This document shows positions 1 through 6,038 of a stretch of DNA of 7,172 nucleotides, piece after piece. Numbering within the stretch: position 1 is the stretch's first letter; every line of letters begins with the position of its first letter. A program made the position numbers and the translations under genes. The notes below the pieces were generated by a model. It was not told the DNA's origin, searched no databases, and saw nothing but the letters and a program-made list of their open reading frames with translations. The DNA lies in NCBI GenBank assembly GCA_937926415.1, contig CALBAF010000196.1:1-7172 (forward strand), written 5' to 3'. The DNA comes from an uncultured Actinomyces sp. (GTDB lineage Bacteria > Actinomycetota > Actinomycetes > Actinomycetales > Actinomycetaceae).

Positions 1-1
1 C

Positions 2-24
2 GCCAGGGCGCGCCAGCGCCCGGC
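2..24. terminator. small GC-rich hairpin at the left edge
   Basis: Arms gcc(2-4)+gggcgc(6-11) and gcgccc(16-21)+ggc(22-24) pair around a gcca loop, with A5 bulged. It lies just beyond the main hairpin that ends the peptide-transport operon. It could be a backup terminator or the terminator of a converging gene outside the window. No U-tract is visible within the window, so the function is a guess. Confidence 0.25.
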
Positions 25-33
25 ACACAGCGA

Positions 34-65
34 GGGGCCCGAAGCGCCGCAGCGCCTCGGGCCCC
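34..65 (-). terminator. hairpin terminator of the dppBC-ATPase operon
   Basis: Positions 52-65 and 34-47 form a 14-bp stem in minus-strand RNA with a UGCG loop closed by C-G, which fits the very stable cUNCGg class. One pair (C56/A43 on the plus strand) is a G-U wobble in minus-strand RNA but an A-C mismatch in plus-strand RNA, so the fold favours the strand on which the operon is transcribed. The stem begins 21 nt after the ATPase stop codon. No clean U-tract follows, which is common in high-GC actinobacteria. A small cacac/gtgtg hairpin (65-78) abuts it. Confidence 0.75.
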
Positions 66-86
66 ACACTCGCGTGTGTCAGTTGC

Positions 87-2000
87 TCACAGGTTGAGCT
101 GGATGTGACGTCCGGGGACGGCGTCGATCAGCTCGCGCGTGTAGTCCTGGACCGGGTTGTTGAACAGCTCGTCCGTCGAGTTGGCTTCGACGAGCTTGCC
201 CTTCTCCATGACGATCACGTCGTCGGCGATCTGGCGGACAACCGCCAGGTCGTGCGTGATGAACAGGTAGGACAGGCCCAGCTGCGCCTGCAGGTCGTTG
301 AGCAGGTACAGGATCTGGTTCTGCACCAGCACGTCCAGGGCGGACACGGCCTCGTCCAGGACGATGACCTCCGGGTTGAGCGCGAGGGCGCGGGCAACGG
401 CCACGCGCTGGCGCTGGCCACCGGAAAGCTCGTTCGGGTAGCGGCGCATGGCGCTACGCGGCAGAGCCACCATGTCGAGCAGCTCGGAAGCACGCGCGAT
501 GCGCAGCTTCTTCGGGTTGAACTCGCGCTTCTCGGCGGCGGTCAGCGAACGATTCGCCTCTGCGGCCTCAACGAGGACACGCATCCACTCCTCGGGCTCG
601 CGGCCCGTGGCCTCGGCGCGCTTGATTTCGGTGCGCGCGTACTCCAGGGTGCCGTAGCCGTGGATCTTCAGGGGCTCCTCGATCAGTCGGTAGATCGAGA
701 ACATGGGATCCAGCGAGCCGTAGGGGTTCTGGAAGACGGCCTGGAGGCGGCGGCGCAGGCGGAAGAGCTCCGCCTCGCTCATCTGCGAGGTGTCCTCACC
801 GTCGAAGAAGACCTTGCCCTTGGTGGGCTTGAGGAGCTGCAGCACCATGTTCGCGGCGGTGGACTTGCCGGAGCCGGACTCGCCGACGACCGCGAGGGTC
901 GTGCCGCGGCGCAGCTCGAAGGACACGTCGTCGACGGCCAGGAAGGTGTCCTGGCCCTTCTTGGCGCCGCGGATGTCGAATTCCTTGGTGAGGTTTTCGA
1001 CGCGGATGATGGCCTCCGTGGAGGTCGCGCCCTTGCCGGCGCCGACGAGCTCCTCGTCGGTGACCTTGATGCCCTGCTTGTGGGCGGACTCGATGCGCGC
1101 CGAGGCCAGGGACGGCGCGGCGGACACGAGGCGCTTCGTGTAGGGGTGCTGGGGGCGCTGGAGGATCTCCAGGGCGGGGCCGGATTCGACGATGCGGCCG
1201 CGGTGCATGACGACGAGCTGCTCGGCGCGCTCGGCTGCCAGGCCGAGGTCGTGTGTAATGAACAGCACGGCGGTGCCCATTTCGGCGGTGAGCTTGCCGA
1301 GGTGGTCGAGGATGCGGCGCTGGACGGTGACGTCCAGGGCGGAGGTCGGCTCGTCGGCGATCAGCAGCTTGGGGTGCGCGGCCATGCCGATGGCGATGAG
1401 GGCGCGCTGGCGCATGCCGCCGGAGAACTCGTGCGGGAACTGCTTGGCGCGGCGTTCCGCGTCGGGCAGGCCGGCTTCCTCGAGGAGGGCGGTGACGCGC
1501 TGTCCGGCCTCGGAGCGGGGCACGACGTTGTTCGCGAGGAGAGCTTCCTTGACCTGCGTGCCCACGCGGAGCACGGGGTTCAGGTTACTCATCGGGTCCT
1601 GGGGGACGAGGCCGATGCCGGATCCGCGCAGCTCCACCCACTGCTTGGTGGTCAGGTGGGTGATGTCGCGGCCGTCGAACTCGATCTTTCCGCCCGCGAC
1701 CTTGCCGGTGCCGGGCAGGAGGCCGATGACGGCGGCGGCGGTCGTGGACTTACCGGAGCCGGACTCGCCGACGATGGCGACGGTCTGGCCGGGGTAGATG
1801 GTCAGGTTCGCGCCGCGCACGGCGGGGACAACGCCGGTCGAGGAGGTGAAGGTGACCTCCAGGTCCGTGATCTTGAGCAGGGGCTGCGCGTCGTCCGGGT
1901 GGATGTCGGACGAGGCCGGGGCCGCGCTGGGGGCGACGGCTCGTTCGACGATCTCTTCCATCTCCTTCTCGGAGAGCTGGGGGGTGTTCGTTTCGCTCAC
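87..2000 (-). CDS. fused dipeptide/oligopeptide ABC transporter ATPase (DppD-DppF type)
   Basis: This 637-residue cytoplasmic protein carries both nucleotide-binding domains of a peptide importer and powers uptake through the permeases encoded just upstream. NBD1 has Walker A GESGSGKST (78-86), Q-loop Q134, signature FSGGMRQR (192-199), Walker B ending D216-E217 and H-loop H250. An oligopeptide-transporter C-terminal motif RPQHPYTKR (282-290) follows. After a linker, NBD2 has Walker A (373-381), Q424, LSGGQRQR (525-532), D549-E550 and H583, so both ATP sites look intact. The Q-loop-to-signature interval is about 59 residues in NBD1 but about 102 in NBD2, because of a charged insert near residues 450-500. 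The first 40 residues precede NBD1 and are low-complexity. The start is GTG at 2000, overlapping the dppC stop by 4 bp (GTGA), with GAAGG at 2008-2012. Separate DppD and DppF proteins are the usual alternative; fusion is common in actinobacteria. Confidence 0.96.
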   Translation of the reverse strand: MSETNTPQLSEKEMEEIVERAVAPSAAPASSDIHPDDAQPLLKITDLEVTFTSSTGVVPAVRGANLTIYPGQTVAIVGESGSGKSTTAAAVIGLLPGTGKVAGGKIEFDGRDITHLTTKQWVELRGSGIGLVPQDPMSNLNPVLRVGTQVKEALLANNVVPRSEAGQRVTALLEEAGLPDAERRAKQFPHEFSGGMRQRALIAIGMAAHPKLLIADEPTSALDVTVQRRILDHLGKLTAEMGTAVLFITHDLGLAAERAEQLVVMHRGRIVESGPALEILQRPQHPYTKRLVSAAPSLASARIESAHKQGIKVTDEELVGAGKGATSTEAIIRVENLTKEFDIRGAKKGQDTFLAVDDVSFELRRGTTLAVVGESGSGKSTAANMVLQLLKPTKGKVFFDGEDTSQMSEAELFRLRRRLQAVFQNPYGSLDPMFSIYRLIEEPLKIHGYGTLEYARTEIKRAEATGREPEEWMRVLVEAAEANRSLTAAEKREFNPKKLRIARASELLDMVALPRSAMRRYPNELSGGQRQRVAVARALALNPEVIVLDEAVSALDVLVQNQILYLLNDLQAQLGLSYLFITHDLAVVRQIADDVIVMEKGKLVEANSTDELFNNPVQDYTRELIDAVPGRHIQLNL

Positions 2001-2965
2001 TTGCGTGCCTTCGGGTCGAGGGCTTCGCGCACGGCGTCACCCATCATGATGAAGCTGAGGACGGTCAGGGCCAGGGCCGCGCCCGGGTAGAAGAGGACCA
2101 TCGGGTTGGTGCGCAGGGACGTCTGAGCGGACGAGATGTCAGCGCCCCAGGAGACGACCGAGGTCGGCAGGCCGATGCCCATAAAGGACAGGGAGGCCTC
2201 GGACACGATGAAGGTGCCCAGTGCGACGGTTGCGTACACGATGATGGGGGCCATCGAGTTCGGGATGATGTGGCTCAGCAGGATGCGCGCGCGGGATGCG
2301 CCGGTTGCGCGGGCCGCGGTCACGAACTCTTCGTTCTTGGCGGACAGGACGGAACCGCGGGTGATACGCGCGATGGAGGTCCAGCCGAACATGGACAGGA
2401 CGATGACGACCATCATGATGGAGCGCGAGCCCTTGAACATCTGCATGAACACGATCGCGGCGAGGAGCAGCGGGATCGCGAAGAACACGTCGGTGATGCG
2501 CGAGAGCAGCGCGTCGAACCAGCCGCCGAAGTAGCCGGCGAGTGCGCCGATGGTGCCGCCGATCAGCACGACTGCGATGGTCGTGAGGATGCCGACGGAC
2601 ACGGATGCGCGGGCGCCGTAGACGACGCGGGCGTAGATGTCGCAGCCCTGCTTGTCGAAGCCGAAGGGGTGACCCGCGGAGGGGCCGGCCAGGGACGAGG
2701 AGAGCTCGCAGAACTTCGGGTCGTTCGCGGTGAAGAGCGACGGGAAGAGGGCGAGGAGCGTGGCGAGCGCGATGATGAACGCGGCGACCCAGAAGGTCGG
2801 GCGGCGGCGCAGGCGCTTCCAGGCCTCGCCCCACATGGACGAGGGCGCGCCCTCGTCGGCGACGGCGTCGACGGCGCCGAGGCCGGTCTCGTCGATGTCG
2901 GAGACGTAGTGGTCCTGGCCCGCGCGGGTGCGGGTGATGTTGGCGGAAGGAATCTGGTCACTCAT
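1997..2965 (-). CDS. dppC: peptide ABC transporter permease, DppC/OppC family
   Basis: This 322-residue inner-membrane permease should pair with DppB to form the translocation channel. A cytoplasmic N-terminal extension of about 55 residues precedes the first membrane segment (about 57-77), matching the OppC_N arrangement. An external loop (about 78-120) follows, then the core BPD_transp_1 domain. The EAA loop that docks onto the ATPase is clear at 213-236, from EFVTAARATG to HIIPN. The C-terminus DPKARK is typical of the family. Two cysteines, C86 and C108, lie in the external loop, the second at the position where many DppC proteins have Arg in the G-x-D motif. The ATG at 2965 has GAGG at 2973-2976, 7 nt upstream. 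The gene overlaps dppB by 8 bp and the ATPase gene by 4 bp, which indicates translational coupling. Substrate cannot be read from the permease; nickel or other oligopeptide-family substrates are less likely alternatives. Confidence 0.95.
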   Translation of the reverse strand: MSDQIPSANITRTRAGQDHYVSDIDETGLGAVDAVADEGAPSSMWGEAWKRLRRRPTFWVAAFIIALATLLALFPSLFTANDPKFCELSSSLAGPSAGHPFGFDKQGCDIYARVVYGARASVSVGILTTIAVVLIGGTIGALAGYFGGWFDALLSRITDVFFAIPLLLAAIVFMQMFKGSRSIMMVVIVLSMFGWTSIARITRGSVLSAKNEEFVTAARATGASRARILLSHIIPNSMAPIIVYATVALGTFIVSEASLSFMGIGLPTSVVSWGADISSAQTSLRTNPMVLFYPGAALALTVLSFIMMGDAVREALDPKARK

Positions 2966-3884
2966 AGCGGATCCTCGGGTCGAGCACGGCGTACAGGAGG
3001 TCGACGATCAGGTTCGCGATGATGTAGACCAGCACGAGCACTGTTGTCACCGACACGACGGTCTGGGGTTCGCCCTTGATGATGGCGTTCCACAGGGTGC
3101 CGCCGACGCCGTGGATGTTGAAGATGCCCTCGGTGATGATCGCGCCGCCCATGAGGGCGCCGAGGTCGCCGCCGATGAACGTGGCGACGGGGATGAGGGA
3201 GTTGCGCAGGATGTGGCGCGTCATGACGACGCCGCCAGACAGGCCCTTGGCGCGCGCGGTACGCACGTAGTCCGCGGAGACGTTTTCGGAGACGGACTGG
3301 CGGGTCAGTCGGATGACGTAGGCCAGGGAGACGCCGCCGAGCACCATGGCTGGCATGGTGAGGCTCTTGATGTCGACGGAGGCCGAGGCCGTGGTCGGCA
3401 GGATTGCGAGCTGAACGCCCAGGACGTACTGGAGGACGAAGCCGAGCACGAAGGTGGGGACCGAGATCAGCAGCAGGGAGACCACGAGGATGGTGGAGTC
3501 GAACCACTTGCCGCGGCGCATGCCCGCGATGACGCCCAGGCTGATGCCGAGGATCGTCTCGATGGCGAGGGCGTAGATGGCGAGTCTCGCGGTCGTCGGG
3601 AAGGCGGTCGCCATGATGGACGTAACCTTCTGGCCGTTGAACGCGGTGCCGAAGTCGAGTGTGAAGACTCCCTTGAGGTACAGCAGGTACTGCATCCAGA
3701 AGGGCTTGTCCAGGTTGTACTGGGCGCGGATCTGCGCGGCGGCGGTCTCGGAGAGGCCGCGGTCGCCGCCGAGTGCGGCGACGGGGTCACCTGGCATCAG
3801 GTAGACCATCGCGAAGATCAGAAAGGTGGCTCCGAAGAAGACCGGGATGGTCTGGAGGAGTCGCCGTCCGATGTAGCGGAGCAT
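2958..3884 (-). CDS. dppB: peptide ABC transporter permease, DppB/OppB family
   Basis: This 308-residue inner-membrane permease is the partner of DppC. The N-terminus MLRYIGRRLLQTIPVFFGATF is the usual DppB opening with the first membrane helix at about 9-29, followed by the family motif MPGDP (30-34). An external region (about 35-95) contains YNLDKPFWMQY, then come further membrane helices. The EAA loop lies at about 206-228 (YVRTARAKG to HILRN). The C-terminus LDPRIRYE is characteristic. Length is normal for the family. A TTG at 3890 would add two residues, but the Shine-Dalgarno AAAGGA (3891-3896) would then touch the start codon, whereas it sits 6 nt before the ATG at 3884, so ATG is preferred. 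This is the first gene of the dppB-dppC-ATPase cluster, separated by about 300 bp and a hairpin from the binding-protein gene. Confidence 0.95.
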   Translation of the reverse strand: MLRYIGRRLLQTIPVFFGATFLIFAMVYLMPGDPVAALGGDRGLSETAAAQIRAQYNLDKPFWMQYLLYLKGVFTLDFGTAFNGQKVTSIMATAFPTTARLAIYALAIETILGISLGVIAGMRRGKWFDSTILVVSLLLISVPTFVLGFVLQYVLGVQLAILPTTASASVDIKSLTMPAMVLGGVSLAYVIRLTRQSVSENVSADYVRTARAKGLSGGVVMTRHILRNSLIPVATFIGGDLGALMGGAIITEGIFNIHGVGGTLWNAIIKGEPQTVVSVTTVLVLVYIIANLIVDLLYAVLDPRIRYE

Positions 3885-3890
3885 GGACAA

Positions 3891-3896
3891 TCCTTT
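3891..3896 (-). promoter_or_regulatory. ribosome binding site of dppB (decides the start)
   Basis: AAAGGA on the minus strand lies 6 nt before the ATG at 3884. It directly abuts the alternative TTG at 3890, which makes that codon an unlikely start. Confidence 0.7.
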
Positions 3897-3967
3897 AGTG
3901 TTCGTGTCGTGGGAGGGGAGGTTCCGATCCCTGGCGGTGCCTCGCGGGCGAGGTCGACTATGGTCTC

Positions 3968-3973
3968 ATCATA
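3968..3973 (-). promoter_or_regulatory. candidate -10 element for dppB
   Basis: TATGAT on the minus strand matches five of six bases of the sigma-70-type -10 consensus. It would start transcription near 3961, giving a leader of about 77 nt. No good -35 hexamer lies at 16-18 nt spacing, and there is no TGN extended -10. If real, the promoter may be weak or activator-dependent. It sits inside the small inverted repeat ctatg-N7-catag (3958-3974). Confidence 0.4.
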
Positions 3974-4130
3974 GGGTAAAGAATGGGCAAATGGCGTATC
4001 AGTCTCTGAATTTGTCTGCCGTCTCAATCCCGTGATGCTTATTTGAGATGAAAGTGTGTGCCGCGTCAATGCGGGTGCGCAGTGCATCGCTGAGCTGCGT
4101 CGATGTGGTTGGGGCCGTAGCGGGAAGATG

Positions 4131-4168
4131 CCCGTGGGGCGGGCGGCACAAGCCGCCCGCCCCACGGG
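4131..4168 (-). terminator. 17-bp hairpin after the binding-protein gene
   Basis: Arms 4131-4147 and 4152-4168 are perfectly complementary over 17 bp around a 4-nt loop (acaa on the plus strand). The stem starts 19 nt after the stop codon of the substrate-binding protein. The following minus-strand sequence is only weakly U-containing (CATCTTCC). It could be a full terminator, or a partial terminator or mRNA-stabilising 3' structure that raises receptor levels relative to the permeases. Confidence 0.8.
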
Positions 4169-4187
4169 AGAGGTCAACCTCGTGCGA

Positions 4188-5783
4188 TCACTTCTTGGTG
4201 ACCTTGTACATCACGGGCTGGCCCTTCCAGTCGAACTGGACGTTGTCGACGTTCTTCGACCAACCGCCGCTGACGTTGGGGTACCACAGCGGGACGGCCG
4301 GCAGGTCCTGGAGCAGGATCATCTGGGCCTTCTGGAGGGTCTTGACAGCGTCGGCGGTGGTGGTGGCGGAGGACGCCTGGATCATCAGGGAGTCGAACTC
4401 GCTGTTGGAGTAGTCGCCCTTGTTGGCGTCGGCACCGGTGGCGAACTGGGGCTGCAGGAAGTTGTACAGCGCCGGGTAGTCGCCCTGCCAGCCGTTACGG
4501 AACGCGCCGGTCATCTCGCGCTTGTCCTCGGCATCCAGCAGCGACTTGAAGTCGGCGAAGGGGTTGCCTTCAGCATCGATGCCCAGGGTGTTCTTGATGG
4601 AGTTGGCGGTCGCGTCGACCCATTCCTTGTGGCCACCGTCAGAGTTGTAGGCGATGGTGAAGGTGCCGTCCCACGGGGAGATGGCGTCGGCCTGTGCCCA
4701 CAGTTCCTTGGCCTTGTTGGGGTTGTAGGTCAGGACATCGTTGCCGGCGATGTTGGCGTCGTAGCCCTCGAGGGTCGGAGCGGTGAAGTCCTTGGCGGGG
4801 GTACGGGTGCCGTTGAAGATGGTCTTCGTGATGGTGTCACGATCGACGGCCATCGAGATGGCCTCGCGGCGCAGGCGGCCTTCCTCACCGGAGAAGTGGG
4901 GCAGGTACTGCGGGATCGTGAAGTACTGGACGCCAGCGTAGGGCTGGTTCACGGTGCGGCCGGGCAGCTCGGACTCGTAGGTCTTGAAGACGGAGGCCGG
5001 GACGCCGTCGAGGATGTCGAGGGAGTCGGAGGACAGGTCCTGGTAGCCGGCGTCGAGGCTCGTGTAGAAGACGAAGGTCACGCCTTCGTTCTGAGCCTTG
5101 GTGTCACCCACGTAGTGCTCGTTGGGAACGGTGGTGAACTTGACGTTGTGCTCCCACGCGTCGGCCGAAGCCATCTTGTAGGGGCCGTTGCCCACGGGGG
5201 CCTGGCCGCCGGCCTCGGGGTTCTCCAGGGTCGAGTCCGGGAGCGGCGCGTAGGCGACGTAGCCCAGGCGCGACATGAAGTCCGAGGTGGGGTTCTTCAG
5301 CTTCGCGGTGAAGGTGTAGTCGTCGATCTCGGTCAGGCCGGTGATTTCACCGTTGCCCTCGTCGTCGGTGCCTTCGAAGAAGCTGAAGAACGCAGCCTGC
5401 TGCTGGTTCTTGGAGGTGATGAGGTTCCAGGCCTTGATGAAGTTGTGGGCCTGGACGGGGGTGCCGTCGGAGAACTTACGGTCGTTGTGGAGCTTGATGG
5501 TCCACTCGGACGCGTCCTCGTTGGGCTCGATGGACTCGGCGACGTCGAGGACGGCCGTGCCGTCGATCTCGTAGCGGACGAGCTGGCTGAACAGGACGGT
5601 CAGGATCTTGCCGCCGCCGTTTTCGTTGGTCAGACCCGGCAGGAGCGGGTTCTGGGGCTCGGTGCCGTTGGTCGTGACGACCTTGTCGCCGGAGCCGGAC
5701 GACGTCGTGCCGCCACCGGCGCAGGCGGTCAGGGCGAGCGCGGCAGCCGCGGGGATGACGAGCCATGCCTTCTTCAGGTTCAT
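4188..5783 (-). CDS. peptide ABC transporter substrate-binding lipoprotein (DppA/OppA type, SBP_bac_5)
   Basis: This 531-residue lipoprotein is the probable extracytoplasmic receptor for the downstream DppBC-ATPase importer. Residues 1-20 are a lipoprotein signal peptide (NLKK, hydrophobic core) with lipobox LTAC and lipidated Cys21, followed by a Gly/Ser/Thr linker. SBP_bac_5 landmarks occur in order: WTIKLHNDRKFSDGTPVQAH (94-113), VGNGPYKM (197-204), RREAISMAVDR (305-315), a GWQGDYPALYNFLQP stretch (431-445) and LPAVPLWY (494-501). The GWQGDY element resembles the OppA segment whose Asp binds the peptide amino group, so D435 is an inferred candidate for this role. Length matches OppA-type receptors. 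ATG at 5783 was chosen because AGGAGGAAG (5789-5797) precedes it and the signal peptide begins there; an in-frame extension to 5885 would run through the ribosome site and promoter region. Ligand length and class cannot be fixed from sequence. Confidence 0.94.
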   Translation of the reverse strand: MNLKKAWLVIPAAAALALTACAGGGTTSSGSGDKVVTTNGTEPQNPLLPGLTNENGGGKILTVLFSQLVRYEIDGTAVLDVAESIEPNEDASEWTIKLHNDRKFSDGTPVQAHNFIKAWNLITSKNQQQAAFFSFFEGTDDEGNGEITGLTEIDDYTFTAKLKNPTSDFMSRLGYVAYAPLPDSTLENPEAGGQAPVGNGPYKMASADAWEHNVKFTTVPNEHYVGDTKAQNEGVTFVFYTSLDAGYQDLSSDSLDILDGVPASVFKTYESELPGRTVNQPYAGVQYFTIPQYLPHFSGEEGRLRREAISMAVDRDTITKTIFNGTRTPAKDFTAPTLEGYDANIAGNDVLTYNPNKAKELWAQADAISPWDGTFTIAYNSDGGHKEWVDATANSIKNTLGIDAEGNPFADFKSLLDAEDKREMTGAFRNGWQGDYPALYNFLQPQFATGADANKGDYSNSEFDSLMIQASSATTTADAVKTLQKAQMILLQDLPAVPLWYPNVSGGWSKNVDNVQFDWKGQPVMYKVTKK

Positions 5784-5788
5784 GGATT

Positions 5789-5797
5789 CTTCCTCCT
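5789..5797 (-). promoter_or_regulatory. strong ribosome binding site of the peptide-binding lipoprotein gene
   Basis: AGGAGGAAG on the minus strand lies 5 nt before the ATG at 5783. It is the strongest Shine-Dalgarno in the window, consistent with high synthesis of the receptor, and it excludes the in-frame start further upstream. Confidence 0.8.
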
Positions 5798-5880
5798 GGT
5801 TGATGGGTGGAACTGGGGGCGGTGCCCTCAGGTATGGTCCGAGATTAACCCGTGCCGCGTGGAATTCATGAAGGATGTCC

Positions 5881-5909
5881 ATCATGTGCGCATTACATTT
5901 TGGTTACAA
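5881..5909 (-). promoter_or_regulatory. candidate promoter of the peptide-binding lipoprotein gene
   Basis: TTGTAA (5904-5909) and CATGAT (5881-5886) are separated by exactly 17 nt, each matching four of six consensus bases. The predicted start near 5874 leaves a leader of about 90 nt. The surrounding 5880-5950 stretch is the most AT-rich part of the window. A TTGACC hexamer at 5922-5927 is a better -35 but has no convincing -10 at normal spacing. Confidence 0.4.
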
Positions 5910-5934
5910 ACGTAAAAAGTAGGTCAAATAATGG

Positions 5935-5945
5935 TGTGAGTCACA
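5935..5945. promoter_or_regulatory. 11-bp palindrome TGTGAGTCACA, possible operator
   Basis: TGTGA and TCACA flank a single central base in perfect symmetry. The site lies upstream of the promoter candidate of the peptide-binding lipoprotein gene, in AT-rich intergenic DNA. The half-sites equal CRP-type half-sites, but the usual 6-bp spacer is absent, so a different regulator would be expected if it is functional. Confidence 0.3.
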
Positions 5946-5974
5946 TAAAAGGGGGGTGGTCGACTAGGCGTGCG

Positions 5975-6020
5975 ACGAGGCCGGGGCTGAGCGTGCGCAC
6001 ACACCCGGCCCCGGCCTCGT
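5975..6020 (-). terminator. hairpin terminator of the glycine betaine-type transport operon
   Basis: Arms 5975-5987 and 6008-6020 are perfectly complementary over 13 bp, with a 20-nt loop that contains the palindrome gtgcgcac. It starts 18 nt after the TAA of the OpuC-like binding protein. There is no immediate U-tract; CCCCCCTTTT on the minus strand occurs about 20 nt further on (5947-5956). It separates this unit from the peptide-transport genes. Confidence 0.75.
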
Positions 6021-6038
6021 TGAGTTGATAGGTGGGAA

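Larger units (their letters stand above)
3885..4130 (-). other. intergenic leader and promoter region of dppB
   Basis: The full gap between the binding-protein stop and dppB is about 300 bp, and no gene is evident in it on either strand. The part from about 3960 to 4060 is clearly more AT-rich than the flanking genes. It holds a -10 candidate, three GTCTC copies (3963, 4002, 4021), a 6-bp inverted repeat (4022-4048) and a smaller one (3958-3974). The dppB-proximal stretch 3897-3957 is GC-rich and probably untranslated leader. The 4131-4168 hairpin belongs to the upstream gene. Confidence 0.6.

Noticed and set aside
105..2090. A 661-codon open frame on the plus strand, antisense to the fused ATPase gene
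   Set aside because: High-GC coding DNA often leaves the opposite strand open. The translation is low-complexity (rich in G, A, D, V, L, H) with no recognisable domain, while the minus-strand frame has both complete sets of ATPase motifs.
3885..3890. TTG start for dppB at 3890
   Set aside because: The Shine-Dalgarno would have zero spacing to this codon; the ATG at 3884 has 6 nt and gives the canonical DppB N-terminus.
2928..3974. A 348-codon plus-strand open frame opposite dppB
   Set aside because: It is Asp/Glu/Gly/His-rich with no domain, and it mirrors codon bias of the permease gene on the other strand.
3982..4008. A possible 8-codon peptide on the plus strand before dppB
   Set aside because: It has no convincing ribosome site, lies on the strand opposite to all genes here, and such short frames are expected by chance.
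5784..5885. N-terminal extension of the binding-protein gene to an in-frame ATG at 5885
   Set aside because: The 34 extra residues do not resemble a signal peptide, would put the lipoprotein signal in the interior, and would translate the strong ribosome site and leader.
4056..5915. A 619-codon open frame on the plus strand, antisense to the peptide-binding lipoprotein gene
   Set aside because: The translation is Val/Gly-rich with no family motif, and the minus strand carries a clear signal peptide, ribosome site and SBP_bac_5 landmarks. It is a composition artefact.
5935..5945. Reading TGTGAGTCACA as a CRP binding site
   Set aside because: CRP sites need TGTGA-N6-TCACA; here the spacer is one base, so the two half-sites cannot be contacted in the usual way.
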